NCBI RefSeq assembly: GCF_026723825.1 | Contig: NZ_CP113519.1 | Coordinates: 4,030,001-4,094,000 of the forward strand | Reading direction: 5' to 3' | Source: Pseudomonas sp. GOM7 | Lineage (GTDB): Bacteria > Pseudomonadota > Gammaproteobacteria > Pseudomonadales > Pseudomonadaceae | DNA: 64,000 bases | Part shown: one piece after another, positions 1 through 8,418 of the stretch | How the letters are laid out: the number at the start of each line of letters is the position of its first letter | Numbering within the stretch: the first letter of the stretch is position 1 | Made by a program: the position numbers and the translations under genes | The notes under the pieces: generated by a model | Told to the model about the DNA's origin: nothing | Databases searched by the model: none | Seen by the model: the letters and a program-made list of their open reading frames with translations, nothing else

Positions 1-252
1 GGTAATGAGATCGTTGATGTCTTTGAAATAGTAGGTGGTAGCCGAGAGCGGCACATTCGCCTCGCTCGCCACCGCACGATGACGCACCGCGCGCACGCCA
101 TCGCGGACGATGATGCGCATGGAGGCGTCGAGGATGGCCTGGCGGCGCTGCTCGCTGCCCTTGCGGCTGGTCTTGCGACCCTGGTACTGAACGCTTTCTG
201 CGACTGCGTTGGCCGCCTCGGCGGCACTCGGGGGGAACGGTATATGGTTCAC
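1..252 (-). CDS. TetR-family transcriptional regulator, N-terminal part (cut by window edge)
   Basis: The minus strand reads from a GTG at 252 into the window edge, giving 84 residues of an N-terminal DNA-binding domain. After a polar leader of about 30 residues comes a typical TetR helix-turn-helix: the stretch QRRQAILDASMRIIVRDGV is helix 1, and AVASEANVPLSATTYYFKD is the recognition region, with the family's usual Y-x-F after it. TetR proteins are dimeric repressors that release DNA on ligand binding; the ligand domain lies outside the window, so the effector is unknown. From memory a TetR gene sits next to lysS in P. aeruginosa, which supports the call. The GTG start is chosen because no in-frame ATG with a ribosome site is visible upstream; an AGAGG lies about 13 bases before it. 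Confidence 0.82.
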   Translation of the reverse strand, partial: MNHIPFPPSAAEAANAVAESVQYQGRKTSRKGSEQRRQAILDASMRIIVRDGVRAVRHRAVASEANVPLSATTYYFKDINDLIT

Positions 253-520
253 GACAAGGCAACCCTCTGGGTACAAATCATGCCTGGAGAGTAATGGCTT
301 AGCGGGACGACCAAAAGATTCCGCTACGCGGAATGATGCTATTTTGATGGCGAATGTTGAATTTGGCCGGAATTGACCGGAAAAAAGCGGCTAAAAGGCG
401 AATAAAAGGTGCTCCGATGCGCACCGACCAAGGTGTAGGAGCAAGTCACCTGCCAGCCGAACCCCACAAGCCGCTCGAACGCCGAAAAAGGTTCATCGCA
501 TTTTCAGGGGGAATGCCTGG

Positions 521-1245
521 TTGACACCGGACTGGCAAGTTTGTGTGAGTGCTTGTTGTTTGTTCGGGTGTTTGTTCCGAATTGCCGCGTTTTTGCTGAT
601 GTTTTTGGTTTCGCCCTCCCGGGCGAGTCACTTTGCGGGCAAAGTAACCAAAACCTTCCGCCCGATCATCCGGCCCTCGCTGCGCGAGGGTTCGCTCACT
701 CCATCGCCGCTCCAGAGGCCCGCCACGGTGGGGCCATCCCTGGCCCATCGTGGCTCTCGCGACATCCATGTCGCTCGACCTCTTCCACGACGACTCCGTT
801 CGCCCTCCTGGGCGGGCTCTGCACGCGCCTGAGCCCGAGGTAACCCAGAAGTAGTACGGAGTGCTTGAATATGAGGTCAGCCTTAGGGCTGACCAGAATG
901 CCGGCCGCAGGCCGGCAAACTATTCAAGTGAGTGAAACTGTACGAATGAAAGTATTGGTTTAATTCGACAGCCACATCGCGACTTCACAGCCGCCAGAGC
1001 ACGCAGGACTAACCTGGTATACCTGTTCGTTCAGGCGCGCGAGTGGCCCCTTCAGGAGGGTGAGTGGAATTGTTGCGTAGAGGGGCGGGGGCGCCTAGCT
1101 CGGATGGCGGGGCTGCCTTTTTGCCTTCTTTTGTGGCGTTTGACAAAAGAAGGTCGCCGGGGGGCGAAACGGGAGGCATCAGCTAAACACTGATAAGTAG
1201 CTAGAACACCGAAACCAACACACAAACTTGCCAGTCCGGTGTTAA
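521..1245. mobile_element. Non-coding 725-bp element with 27-bp terminal inverted repeats
   Basis: Bases 521-547 and 1219-1245 are inverted copies of one 27-base sequence with a single mismatch; the core shared by both is TTGCCAGTCCGGTGT or its complement. Between them there is no transposase. The interior carries further hairpins: an 11-bp stem at 1124-1134/1143-1153, a perfect GGTCAGCC-type stem at 875-894, a GCCGGC stem at 900-916, and TTTTGGTT at about 601-609 facing AACCAAAA at 646-653. I see no clear target-site duplication. It could be a non-autonomous mobile element or an assembly of dispersed intergenic repeats; the long near-identical ends favour the first. Confidence 0.55.
875..894. 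repeat. Perfect short hairpin inside the 521-1245 element
   Basis: GGTCAGCC faces GGCTGACC across a four-base loop, followed at 900-916 by a second hairpin with GCCGGC arms. Neither is followed by a T-run, so they do not look like terminators. Confidence 0.5.
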
Positions 1246-1276
1246 TACTGATTTCCTCGAGATTCCGCGAAGAACC

Positions 1277-1318
1277 GAAAAAAAACGCCGCACTCCGTTA
1301 CCGGATGCGGCGTTCTTT
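1277..1318 (-). terminator. Rho-independent terminator of lysS
   Basis: On the minus strand, about 45 bases past the lysS stop, a GC-rich hairpin with arms AACGCCGCA and TGCGGCGTT is followed by a run of eight T. The plus strand also ends in a T-rich stretch, so it may work in both directions. Confidence 0.85.
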
Positions 1319-1363
1319 TCTACGAATCATTAGCAGGGTTCACAGTGAGCCCCTGCCAAGGCA

Positions 1364-2866
1364 TCAAGCCTGTGGGCGCATGTGCGGGAAGAGGATGACG
1401 TCGCGGATCGATGGCGAGTTGGTCAGCAGCATCACCAGGCGGTCGATGCCGATGCCTTCACCGGCGGTGGGCGGCATGCCGTACTCCAGGGCACGGACGA
1501 AGTCGGCGTCGTAGTGCATGGCCTCGTCGTCACCGGCATCCTTCTCCGCCACCTGGGCGAGGAAGCGCTCGGCCTGGTCTTCGGCATCGTTGAGCTCGGA
1601 GTAGGCGTTGGCGATCTCGCGGCCACCGATGAACAGCTCGAAGCGGTCGGTCACAGCCGGATTCTGGTCGTTGCGACGGGCCAGCGGCGAGACCTCGAAC
1701 GGATACTCGGTGATGAAGTGCGGCTGCTCCAGCTTGCTCTCCACCAGCTCCTCGAAAATCATCACCTGCAGCTTGCCCAGGCCTTCGTGGCCAAGCACCT
1801 TGGCGCCGGCCTTCTTGGCGATGGCGCGGGCCTTCTCGACGTCGTTCAGGTCAGCTTCGCTGATGTCCGGGTTGTACTTGAGGATCGAGTCGTACACCGA
1901 CAGGCGCACGAAGGGCTCGCCGAAATGGAACACCTTGTCGCCATACGGCACGTCGGTGCTGCCCAGCACGGCCAGGGCCAGCTCGCGGAACAGTTCCTCG
2001 GTCAGATCCATGTTGTCGCGGTAGTCGGCATAGGCCTGGTAGAACTCGAGCATGGTGAACTCGGGGTTGTGCCGGGTCGAAACACCTTCGTTACGGAAGT
2101 TGCGGTTGATCTCGAACACTTTCTCGAAGCCACCGACCACCAGACGCTTGAGGTACAGCTCCGGGGCGATACGCAGGAACATGGCCATGTCCAGCGCGTT
2201 GTGGTGAGTCTCGAATGGCTTGGCTGCCGCACCACCCGGGATCGTCTGCAGCATCGGGGTTTCCACTTCGAGGAAGCCGCGCTCGTTGAGGAAACGACGG
2301 ATATGCGCGATCACCTGCGAGCGCACGCGGAAGGTGTGGCGTACTTCTTCGTTGACGATCAGGTCGACGTAACGCTGGCGGTAGCGCTGCTCGGTGTCGG
2401 TCAGACCGTGGTGCTTGTCCGGCAGCGGGCGCAGCGACTTGGTCAGCAGACGCACGTTCTGCATGTCGACGTACAGGTCGCCCTTGCCCGAACGCGCCAG
2501 GGTGCCCTCGGCAGCGATGATGTCGCCCAGGTCGAAGTGCTTGACCGCTTCCAGCTGCTCGGCCGGCAGGGTCTTGCGGTTGACATAGACCTGCAGGCGA
2601 CCGGAGGTGTCCTGCAGCACCATGAAGGCGCCACGGTTGAGCATGATGCGACCGGCGATCTTCACCGGGATGGCAGCGGCTTCCAGCTCTTCCTTGCTCT
2701 TGCCCTCGTACTGTTTCTGCAGGTCGGCGCACAGGCTGTCGCGGCGGAAATCGTTGGGGAAGGCAATGCCCTGCTCACGGACGGCAGCAAGCTTTTCCTT
2801 GCGCTGGGCAATCAGCTTGTTTTCTTCCTGTTGCAGTTCGTTGTGGTCGAGTTGTTGGTCGCTCAT
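1364..2866 (-). CDS. lysS: Lysyl-tRNA synthetase, class II
   Basis: The 500-residue protein charges tRNA-Lys with lysine in the cytoplasm. It has the class II LysRS layout: an N-terminal OB-fold anticodon-binding domain (about residues 60 to 160; IMLNRGAFMVLQDTSGRLQ) and a C-terminal catalytic domain. Motif 2 is visible as NRNFRNEGVSTRHNPEFTML and motif 3 as GIGIDRLVMLLTN. The lysine-site region GGFEKVFEINRNFRNEG is intact, and the length matches bacterial LysRS (about 500). It lies 118 bases downstream of prfB on the same strand, the conserved prfB-lysS order of many gamma-proteobacteria, so co-transcription is likely. A strong terminator follows. Confidence 0.98.
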   Translation of the reverse strand: MSDQQLDHNELQQEENKLIAQRKEKLAAVREQGIAFPNDFRRDSLCADLQKQYEGKSKEELEAAAIPVKIAGRIMLNRGAFMVLQDTSGRLQVYVNRKTLPAEQLEAVKHFDLGDIIAAEGTLARSGKGDLYVDMQNVRLLTKSLRPLPDKHHGLTDTEQRYRQRYVDLIVNEEVRHTFRVRSQVIAHIRRFLNERGFLEVETPMLQTIPGGAAAKPFETHHNALDMAMFLRIAPELYLKRLVVGGFEKVFEINRNFRNEGVSTRHNPEFTMLEFYQAYADYRDNMDLTEELFRELALAVLGSTDVPYGDKVFHFGEPFVRLSVYDSILKYNPDISEADLNDVEKARAIAKKAGAKVLGHEGLGKLQVMIFEELVESKLEQPHFITEYPFEVSPLARRNDQNPAVTDRFELFIGGREIANAYSELNDAEDQAERFLAQVAEKDAGDDEAMHYDADFVRALEYGMPPTAGEGIGIDRLVMLLTNSPSIRDVILFPHMRPQA

Positions 2867-2950
2867 TGCGGGTCGTCCCGGTCAAATCATCATTCTGGAA
2901 AGATCGCTGCAGGTTGAAGCGAATGCCTCCTCAGAGGCTCATCCGCTTCA

Positions 2951-2983
2951 CTTGCGGCTTGTAGCTTGAAGCTTGCGACTGCT
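2951..2983. repeat. CAAGC-rich dispersed repeat next to the prfB stop
   Basis: The plus strand reads CTTGCGGCTTGTAGCTTGAA followed by GCTTGCGACTGC, a run of degenerate GCTTG units ending one base before the prfB stop codon. The same family occurs at about 26629, 34655 and 58377. Confidence 0.6.
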
Positions 2984-2984
2984 G

Positions 2985-4080
2985 TCAAAGCCCCTGTTTG
3001 AGGCTGGCCTCGAGATAGCCGTCGAGGTCGCCGTCGAGCACCTTCTGGCAGTCGCTGCGCTCGACGCCGGTACGCAGGTCCTTGATACGCGAGTCATCGA
3101 GCACGTAGGAACGGATCTGGTGGCCCCAGCCGATGTCCGACTTGGAGTCTTCCAGCGCCTGCGAGGCGGCGTTGCGCTTCTGCATCTCCAGCTCGTACAA
3201 CTTGGCCCGCAGCATCTTCATGGCGGTGTCCTTGTTGGCGTGCTGGGAGCGTTCGTTCTGGCAGGCCACCACGGTGTTGGTCGGCACGTGGGTAATCCGC
3301 ACCGCCGAATCGGTGGTATTGACGTGCTGACCACCGGCACCGGAGGAGCGGTAGGTGTCGATGCGCAGGTCGGACGGGTTGATCTCGATCTCCACCTTGT
3401 CGTCGATCTCGGGGGACACGAACACCGCCGAGAACGAGGTGTGGCGACGAGCACCGGAGTCGAACGGGCTCTTGCGCACCAGGCGGTGCACGCCGATCTC
3501 GGTGCGCAGCCAACCGAAGGCGTACTCACCCTTGATGTGCACGGTGGCACCCTTGATGCCGGCGACTTCGCCCTCGGACAGTTCGACGATCTCGGCACTG
3601 AAGCCGCGCTTGTCGGCCCAGCGCAGGTACATGCGCAGCAGGATGTTGGCCCAGTCCTGGGCCTCGGTGCCGCCGGAGCCGGCCTGGATGTCCAGATAGC
3701 AGTTGTTCGGATCCATCTCGCCGCTGAACATGCGGCGGAATTCCAGCTTCTCGAGGATCTCGCGCAGGCGCTCGACTTCGGCGACGATATCCTTCACCGC
3801 ACCTTCGTCGTTCTCTTCGGCAGCCATTTCCAACAGGTCGCGGGAGTCACTCAGGCTGCCGGTGAGGTCGTCGATGGTTTCGACGATCTGCGCCAGCATG
3901 GCGCGCTCACGGCCCAGGGCTTGCGCGTACTCTGGCTTGTTCCAGACGCTGGCGTCTTCCAGCTCGCGGTTTACTTCGACCAAACGATCATGCTTTTGAT
4001 CGTAGTCAAAGATACCCCCGAATGGTCTGGGTGCGCTCGGACAGATCCTTGATGGCGTTGAGGATCGGATTGATTTCCAT
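2985..4080 (-). CDS. prfB: Peptide chain release factor 2 (programmed +1 frameshift)
   Basis: RF2 recognises UGA and UAA stops and triggers peptidyl-tRNA hydrolysis on the ribosome. The gene is in two frames. A short first frame starts at ATG 4080 and reaches an in-frame TGA at 4008-4006 after 24 codons; the long second frame continues to 2985. Joined by a +1 shift they give 364 residues, as in E. coli (365). The SPF anticodon-mimic tripeptide (VRKSPFDSGARRH) and the catalytic GGQ loop (SSGAGGQHVNTTDS) are present. The frameshift makes RF2 levels self-limiting: low RF2 favours slippage and more RF2. It lies upstream of lysS on the same strand. Confidence 0.97.
4006..4020 (-). promoter_or_regulatory. 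prfB: RF2 programmed +1 frameshift site
   Basis: On the minus strand the bases CGGGGGTATCTTTGAC contain the Shine-Dalgarno-like GGGGG, the slippery CTT codon and the in-frame TGA followed by C, matching the classic bacterial RF2 recoding site. The ribosome slips from CTT to TTT and reads GAC next. Confidence 0.95.
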
Positions 4081-4235
4081 GGTAGTAGGCACTCGCGGCA
4101 AATCGGACGGAAAAGCCGCAGAGTATACCTGAGCGAGAACGCGCCTGGCAGCCCGCCTGCGCTAAGGATTCTCCAGACGCGGGATCAGCGGCTCTCTATA
4201 CTTGGCCCCATGCTCCCTACGGATGAATCGTCTCG

Positions 4236-5879
4236 ATGCCTCTCTCCTACAGCCTGCGCAGTCGCTTCGCCCTCGTCATTGCCCTGCTGGTGGGCGCCCT
4301 TAGCTGGATGCTGGGGACATTGATCGGCCAATACAGCAGCCAGCAGTTTCGCGAGGATACAGGCCGCAACCTGGCCGAGCTGTCCTACAGCATGGCCGAT
4401 CGCCTAGACCGTGACATGGCCAGCCGTGCGGCAGTGCTACGAGTCCTGGGCAGCTTGCAGGCCCTGCGCCAACCGGACGATCTCGGTGAAGTCCGCCAGT
4501 TGCTCGACAATCTGCAGAAAGAGATACCCAGCATCGCCTGGATTGGCTTCGTCGACCCTCAGGGCACAGTGCTGGCCTCCAGCAACGGCCTGCTCGAAGG
4601 CGCCAGCGTCGCGCAACGCCCGGTTTTCCTGGAGGCCCAGAAGAACATCTTCATCGGCGACGTGCACGAGGCGGTACTGCTGGCCAAGTTGCTGTCGAAC
4701 CCCTCGGGCGAGGCGATGAAGTTCGTCGACATCAGCCTGCCGATCAAGGGCAGCAATGGCGAACTGGTCGGCATACTGGCCTCGCACCTGTCCTGGGCTT
4801 GGGCCTACGAGGTGCGCCGCTCGCTGCTCGAACCGATACAGGAACGGCGCAACGTCGAGTTCTTCGTCATCGGCAAGGAGGGTTCGATACTGCTCGGCCC
4901 ACGCGAGATGCTCGGCCACCCCCTGGAGCTACCCAAGCTCGCCGACCTGCAACCGGGTAGCAGCCAATGGGCGGTGCAACGCTGGCCGGACGGCAACGAA
5001 TACCTCACCGGCATGACTCGCAGCCAGGGTTATCAGGACTATCCCGGCCTGGGCTGGACGGTGGTGGCACGGCAATCGGTGGAGCAGGCCTATGCCCCCG
5101 CCCAGCGTATGCTGCTGAACATTCTCATCTGGGGCAGTGCCCTGGCCCTGGCCTTCGCCTTCTTCGGCTGGTTGATCAGCGGTTACTTCACCCGGCCGCT
5201 GCAGGAGATCGCCGAGGCTGCCGACCGCCTCAGCGCTGGCGAGGTCAGCGAGATTCCAGAGATGCAGGGCAGCCGCGAGATCACCCAGCTAAGCCAGTCC
5301 ATCCGCCATCTGGTGGAAAGCCTGACCCTGCAGAAACGCGCTCTCGGCGCCATGGAAACCCTGGCCCACCACGACCCGCTGACTGGCCTGCCAAACCGTG
5401 TGGCCCTGGAGAAGTACCTGCCCCGGGCGCAGCACCGTTGTCAGGCGCAGCAGCAGTGCCTGACCCTGCTCTACCTCGATCTCGATGACTTCAAGCCGAT
5501 CAATGATACCTATGGTCACAGCGCCGGCGACCACCTGTTGCGTGAGCTGGCACAACGTCTCAAGAGCAACCTGCGCGACGGCGACATGGTGGCACGCCTG
5601 GGCGGTGACGAATTCCTCATGATCATGCTGGTCAACGAGGCGGATGCCCGCCAGCAGGCGCGCCAGGTGGCCGAACGCGCCATCGCTAGCCTCGGCCAGC
5701 CCGTGCAACTGGAAGAGGGCCAAGTGCGCATCGGCTGCAGCATCGGCGGTGCCATCTGGCCGCTGGATCACGCCGACCTCGGCGAGGCGCTGGAGCTGGC
5801 CGACCAGGCCCTCTATCGGGCCAAACAGGAAGGGCGCAACCGCGCCCAGTTCCAGGACGGCGCGATCACGATCTCATGA
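4236..5879 (+). CDS. Membrane diguanylate cyclase with periplasmic sensor, HAMP and GGDEF
   Basis: The 547-residue protein should make c-di-GMP from two GTP. Order: membrane helix about 10-30; periplasmic Cache/PDC-like sensor 31-292 (AWIGFVDPQGTVLASS is typical); second helix about 294-315; HAMP linker 316-370; GGDEF domain 380-540. The active-site GGDEF is at 456-460, and an RDGD inhibitory I-site sits at 447-450, exactly five residues before it, so product feedback is expected. No EAL domain follows. The ligand of the sensor is not predictable. The stop overlaps the stop of the convergent GMC gene by six bases. From memory, wspR lies at this place in P. aeruginosa; this is a different, membrane-bound cyclase. 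Confidence 0.9.
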   Translation: MPLSYSLRSRFALVIALLVGALSWMLGTLIGQYSSQQFREDTGRNLAELSYSMADRLDRDMASRAAVLRVLGSLQALRQPDDLGEVRQLLDNLQKEIPSIAWIGFVDPQGTVLASSNGLLEGASVAQRPVFLEAQKNIFIGDVHEAVLLAKLLSNPSGEAMKFVDISLPIKGSNGELVGILASHLSWAWAYEVRRSLLEPIQERRNVEFFVIGKEGSILLGPREMLGHPLELPKLADLQPGSSQWAVQRWPDGNEYLTGMTRSQGYQDYPGLGWTVVARQSVEQAYAPAQRMLLNILIWGSALALAFAFFGWLISGYFTRPLQEIAEAADRLSAGEVSEIPEMQGSREITQLSQSIRHLVESLTLQKRALGAMETLAHHDPLTGLPNRVALEKYLPRAQHRCQAQQQCLTLLYLDLDDFKPINDTYGHSAGDHLLRELAQRLKSNLRDGDMVARLGGDEFLMIMLVNEADARQQARQVAERAIASLGQPVQLEEGQVRIGCSIGGAIWPLDHADLGEALELADQALYRAKQEGRNRAQFQDGAITIS

Positions 5880-7490
5880 TCCCGGGGCGTCGGCCACGAT
5901 CATCTGCGCGGCCTTCTCGGCGATCATCAGCACCGGCGAGCAGGTATTGCCGGAAACGATGGTCGGCATGATCGAGGCATCGACCACACGCAAGCCGCCG
6001 ATGCCGTGCACGCGCAGGCGCGCATCGACCACGGCGTCACGCCCCTGCCCCATGGCGCAGGTGCCGGCAGGATGGAAGATGGTGGTGCCGATCTCCCCCG
6101 CCGCACGCTGCAAATCCTCTTCGCTGTCGTAGCCCGCCCCCGGCTTGTATTCCTGCGGCCGGTAAGGTGCCAGTGCCGGTGCAGCGACGATGCGCCGGGT
6201 CAGGCGAATGGCAGCGGCCGCCACCTGCAGGTCGCGGGCATCGCTCAGGTAATGCGGGCTGATACGGGGCGCATCCTTGAGCTGCGCCGAAGCGATCTCG
6301 ACACGCCCCCGGCTGTATGGGCGCAGGTTGCATACCGAGGCGGTGAAAGCCGGGAAATCGTGCAGCGGCTCGCCGAAACGATCCAGCGACAGCGGCTGCA
6401 CGTGATACTGCAGATTGGCGCGCGCCTGGCCAGGATCGGACTTGGCGAAGGCGCCAAGCTGGCTGGGCGCCATGGACAACGGGCCGCTACGCTTGAGCAG
6501 GTATTCCAGCCCCATGCCCAGCTTGCCCCAGGGCGTGGCGGCGATGCGGTTGAGCGTCTTCACCCCCTCGACCCGATAGATCAGGCGTAGCTGCAAATGA
6601 TCCTGCAGGTTCTCGCCGACACCAGGCAGTTCGTGCTTCACCCCGATACCAAGCCGCTCGAGCAAGGGCCGCGGGCCGATGCCGGAGCGTTGCAACAACG
6701 CGGGCGAACCGATGGCACCGGCGCACAGCAACACTTCACGGCGCGCCGCCACGCGCACCTGGCGCCCCTGCCAGCGCAGCGACAAGGCCTGCGCCCTGGC
6801 TGCATCCAGCTCCACCCGCTCGGCCTCGGCATCCGTCAGCACGTGCAGGTTCGGGCGCTGGCGAATGCCACGCAGAAAGGCCTTGGAGGCATTCCAGCGC
6901 ACACCGCCTTTCTGATTGACCTGGAAGTAGCTGCAGCCTTCGTTGTCGCCGCCGTTGAAGTCCTCGATGCTGGCGATACCGCTCTGCGCCGCAGCCTCGC
7001 GAAAGGCTTCGAGAATCTCCCAGGACAGGCGCTGACGCTCCACCCGCCACTCGCCATCGCCGCCGTGCAGCGCACTGTTGCCGGCGAAGTGATCCTCCGT
7101 GCGCTTGAACAGCGGCAGCACCTCGTTCCAGGCCCACCCCGGATTGCCCGCTGCGGCCCAGGCATCGTAGTCGGCAGCCTGGCCGCGCATGTAGATCATG
7201 CCGTTGATCGACGAGCAGCCGCCGAGCACGCGACCACGCGGGTACTTGAGGCTGCGCCCGTGCAGGCCGGGATCGGCCTCGGTGGCATAGCACCAGTCCG
7301 TGCGCGGGTTGCCGATGCAGTAGAGGTAACCGACGGGAATGTGAATCCAGGGGTAGTTGTCGCGCCCGCCTGCCTCGATCAGCAGCACGCTGACGCCCGG
7401 GTCGGCGGAAAGCCGGTTGGCCAGCAGGCAACCGGCGGGGCCGGCGCCGACGATCAGGTAGTCATAGGCATCCAGGGGTGCTTGCGACAT
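5874..7490 (-). CDS. GMC-family FAD oxidoreductase (choline dehydrogenase-like)
   Basis: A 538-residue flavoprotein of the glucose-methanol-choline family, which oxidises alcohols to aldehydes. The FAD Rossmann motif IVGAGPAG is at residues 13-20, the second GMC signature is near the middle (GAIGSPALLQRSGIGP), and the C-terminal active-site region HPAGTCAMGQ supplies the catalytic histidine, followed by VVDASIMPTIVSGNT. I prefer the ATG at 7490 because a GCGAGG lies seven bases before it; upstream in-frame ATGs at 7496 and 7526 are possible. It is not next to betB or betI, so true choline dehydrogenase is unlikely; an aliphatic or terpenoid alcohol dehydrogenase (AlkJ-like) fits as well. Substrate unknown. 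Confidence 0.88.
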   Translation of the reverse strand: MSQAPLDAYDYLIVGAGPAGCLLANRLSADPGVSVLLIEAGGRDNYPWIHIPVGYLYCIGNPRTDWCYATEADPGLHGRSLKYPRGRVLGGCSSINGMIYMRGQAADYDAWAAAGNPGWAWNEVLPLFKRTEDHFAGNSALHGGDGEWRVERQRLSWEILEAFREAAAQSGIASIEDFNGGDNEGCSYFQVNQKGGVRWNASKAFLRGIRQRPNLHVLTDAEAERVELDAARAQALSLRWQGRQVRVAARREVLLCAGAIGSPALLQRSGIGPRPLLERLGIGVKHELPGVGENLQDHLQLRLIYRVEGVKTLNRIAATPWGKLGMGLEYLLKRSGPLSMAPSQLGAFAKSDPGQARANLQYHVQPLSLDRFGEPLHDFPAFTASVCNLRPYSRGRVEIASAQLKDAPRISPHYLSDARDLQVAAAAIRLTRRIVAAPALAPYRPQEYKPGAGYDSEEDLQRAAGEIGTTIFHPAGTCAMGQGRDAVVDARLRVHGIGGLRVVDASIMPTIVSGNTCSPVLMIAEKAAQMIVADAPGS

Positions 7491-7583
7491 GGGCATCCTC
7501 GCGTGTCGTTCTTGTCGTTGGCCCACAGCCTAAAACAAGCGCAGCGCGAGGATGAATGATCTTTTGGTCTGAGAGCACAGCTC

Positions 7584-8318
7584 TCAGACGTGCTGCAGCT
7601 CGGCTCGCACCTGCGCCTCCAGCTCACCCTTGAGCGCTGGCGGTAGCTGTAGCTGGCGCGCCAGCTCTTCCAGGTAGGCGCGCTCCATGAAGTGCTCCTC
7701 GTCCACCATCAGCACGCTGGCCAGGTACATTTCCGCGGCCATTTCCGGCGTGCTGGCGGCGCGCGCGACGTCGGCCGGATCCAGTGGCTTGTTCAGCTCG
7801 GCATGCAGCCAGGCCTGCAGCTCGGCATCCTGCGCCAGCTTGCCCAGCTCCTCCTCGATCAATTGCCGCTCACGCTCGTCGACATGGCCGTCGGCCTTGG
7901 CCGCAGCCACCAGCGCCTTGAGAATCGCATGGCTGTGTTGCTCGGCCTGCGGCGCCGGCAAACGATCCAGGGTCTGCGGTTCAACCGGCTGCGTGCCACC
8001 CTGCTGGGCCTGTTGCGCCTGCCAGTTGCCGTAGGCCTTGTAGGCCAGCACGCCCAGCGCGGCCAGGCCGCCATAGATCGCCACCTTGCCACCGACCTTG
8101 CGTACCCGCTTGTTGCCCAGCAGCATGGCCAGCGCCGCACCACCACCGGCGCCCTTGAGCATCGAGCCGAGATCGCTGCCACCGCCCTTGCCGGACTTGC
8201 CCCCAAGCAGACCGCCCAAGGCGCCACCCAGGCCGGACGAGGAAGCACCACCGCCCTGCTGCTGCAGCATGTCTTGGCCGGATTTCAATAATTGGTCGAG
8301 CAGGCCGCGCGTGTTCAT
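7584..8318 (-). CDS. DUF533 (YebE-like) membrane-associated protein with TerB-like domain
   Basis: The 244-residue protein starts with a short helix, then a Gly/Ser-rich stretch (about residues 20-65) and a hydrophobic segment (about 75-95; VAIYGGLAALGVLAYKAYG), followed by a helical acidic domain (about 120-244) of the TerB/DUF533 type. This matches E. coli YebE, an envelope-stress-linked inner membrane protein of unknown activity. It is flanked by a GMC gene and recJ on the same strand with gaps of about 95 to 100 bases, so it may have its own promoter. Confidence 0.8.
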   Translation of the reverse strand: MNTRGLLDQLLKSGQDMLQQQGGGASSSGLGGALGGLLGGKSGKGGGSDLGSMLKGAGGGAALAMLLGNKRVRKVGGKVAIYGGLAALGVLAYKAYGNWQAQQAQQGGTQPVEPQTLDRLPAPQAEQHSHAILKALVAAAKADGHVDERERQLIEEELGKLAQDAELQAWLHAELNKPLDPADVARAASTPEMAAEMYLASVLMVDEEHFMERAYLEELARQLQLPPALKGELEAQVRAELQHV

Positions 8319-8418
8319 GGAGGCTCTCCGAGAGTTGAAAGCCCTGAATCTACTGCGAAGCCACGCTGACGTCGGTTCGAGATTGCGTCAGGATATTGCG
8401 CGCGGATCGGCAGCGGAC

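Larger units (their letters stand above)
253..1283. other. Long intergenic region, no convincing gene
   Basis: About 1 kb between the TetR gene and the lysS terminator holds no open frame with a credible protein. Bases 253 to 520 should contain the TetR promoter, and I see no clear operator. Bases 521 to 1245 form an element bounded by inverted repeats, listed separately. The short frames here overlap each other on both strands and give low-complexity or arginine/proline-rich translations, as expected from GC-rich non-coding DNA. Confidence 0.6.

Noticed and set aside
446..843. Three short frames on both strands at 446-843
   Set aside because: They overlap each other within the inverted-repeat element, with no ribosome site or family match; treated as non-coding.
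1382..2917. 511-codon frame antisense to lysS
   Set aside because: Shadow of lysS codon usage; no recognisable motif.
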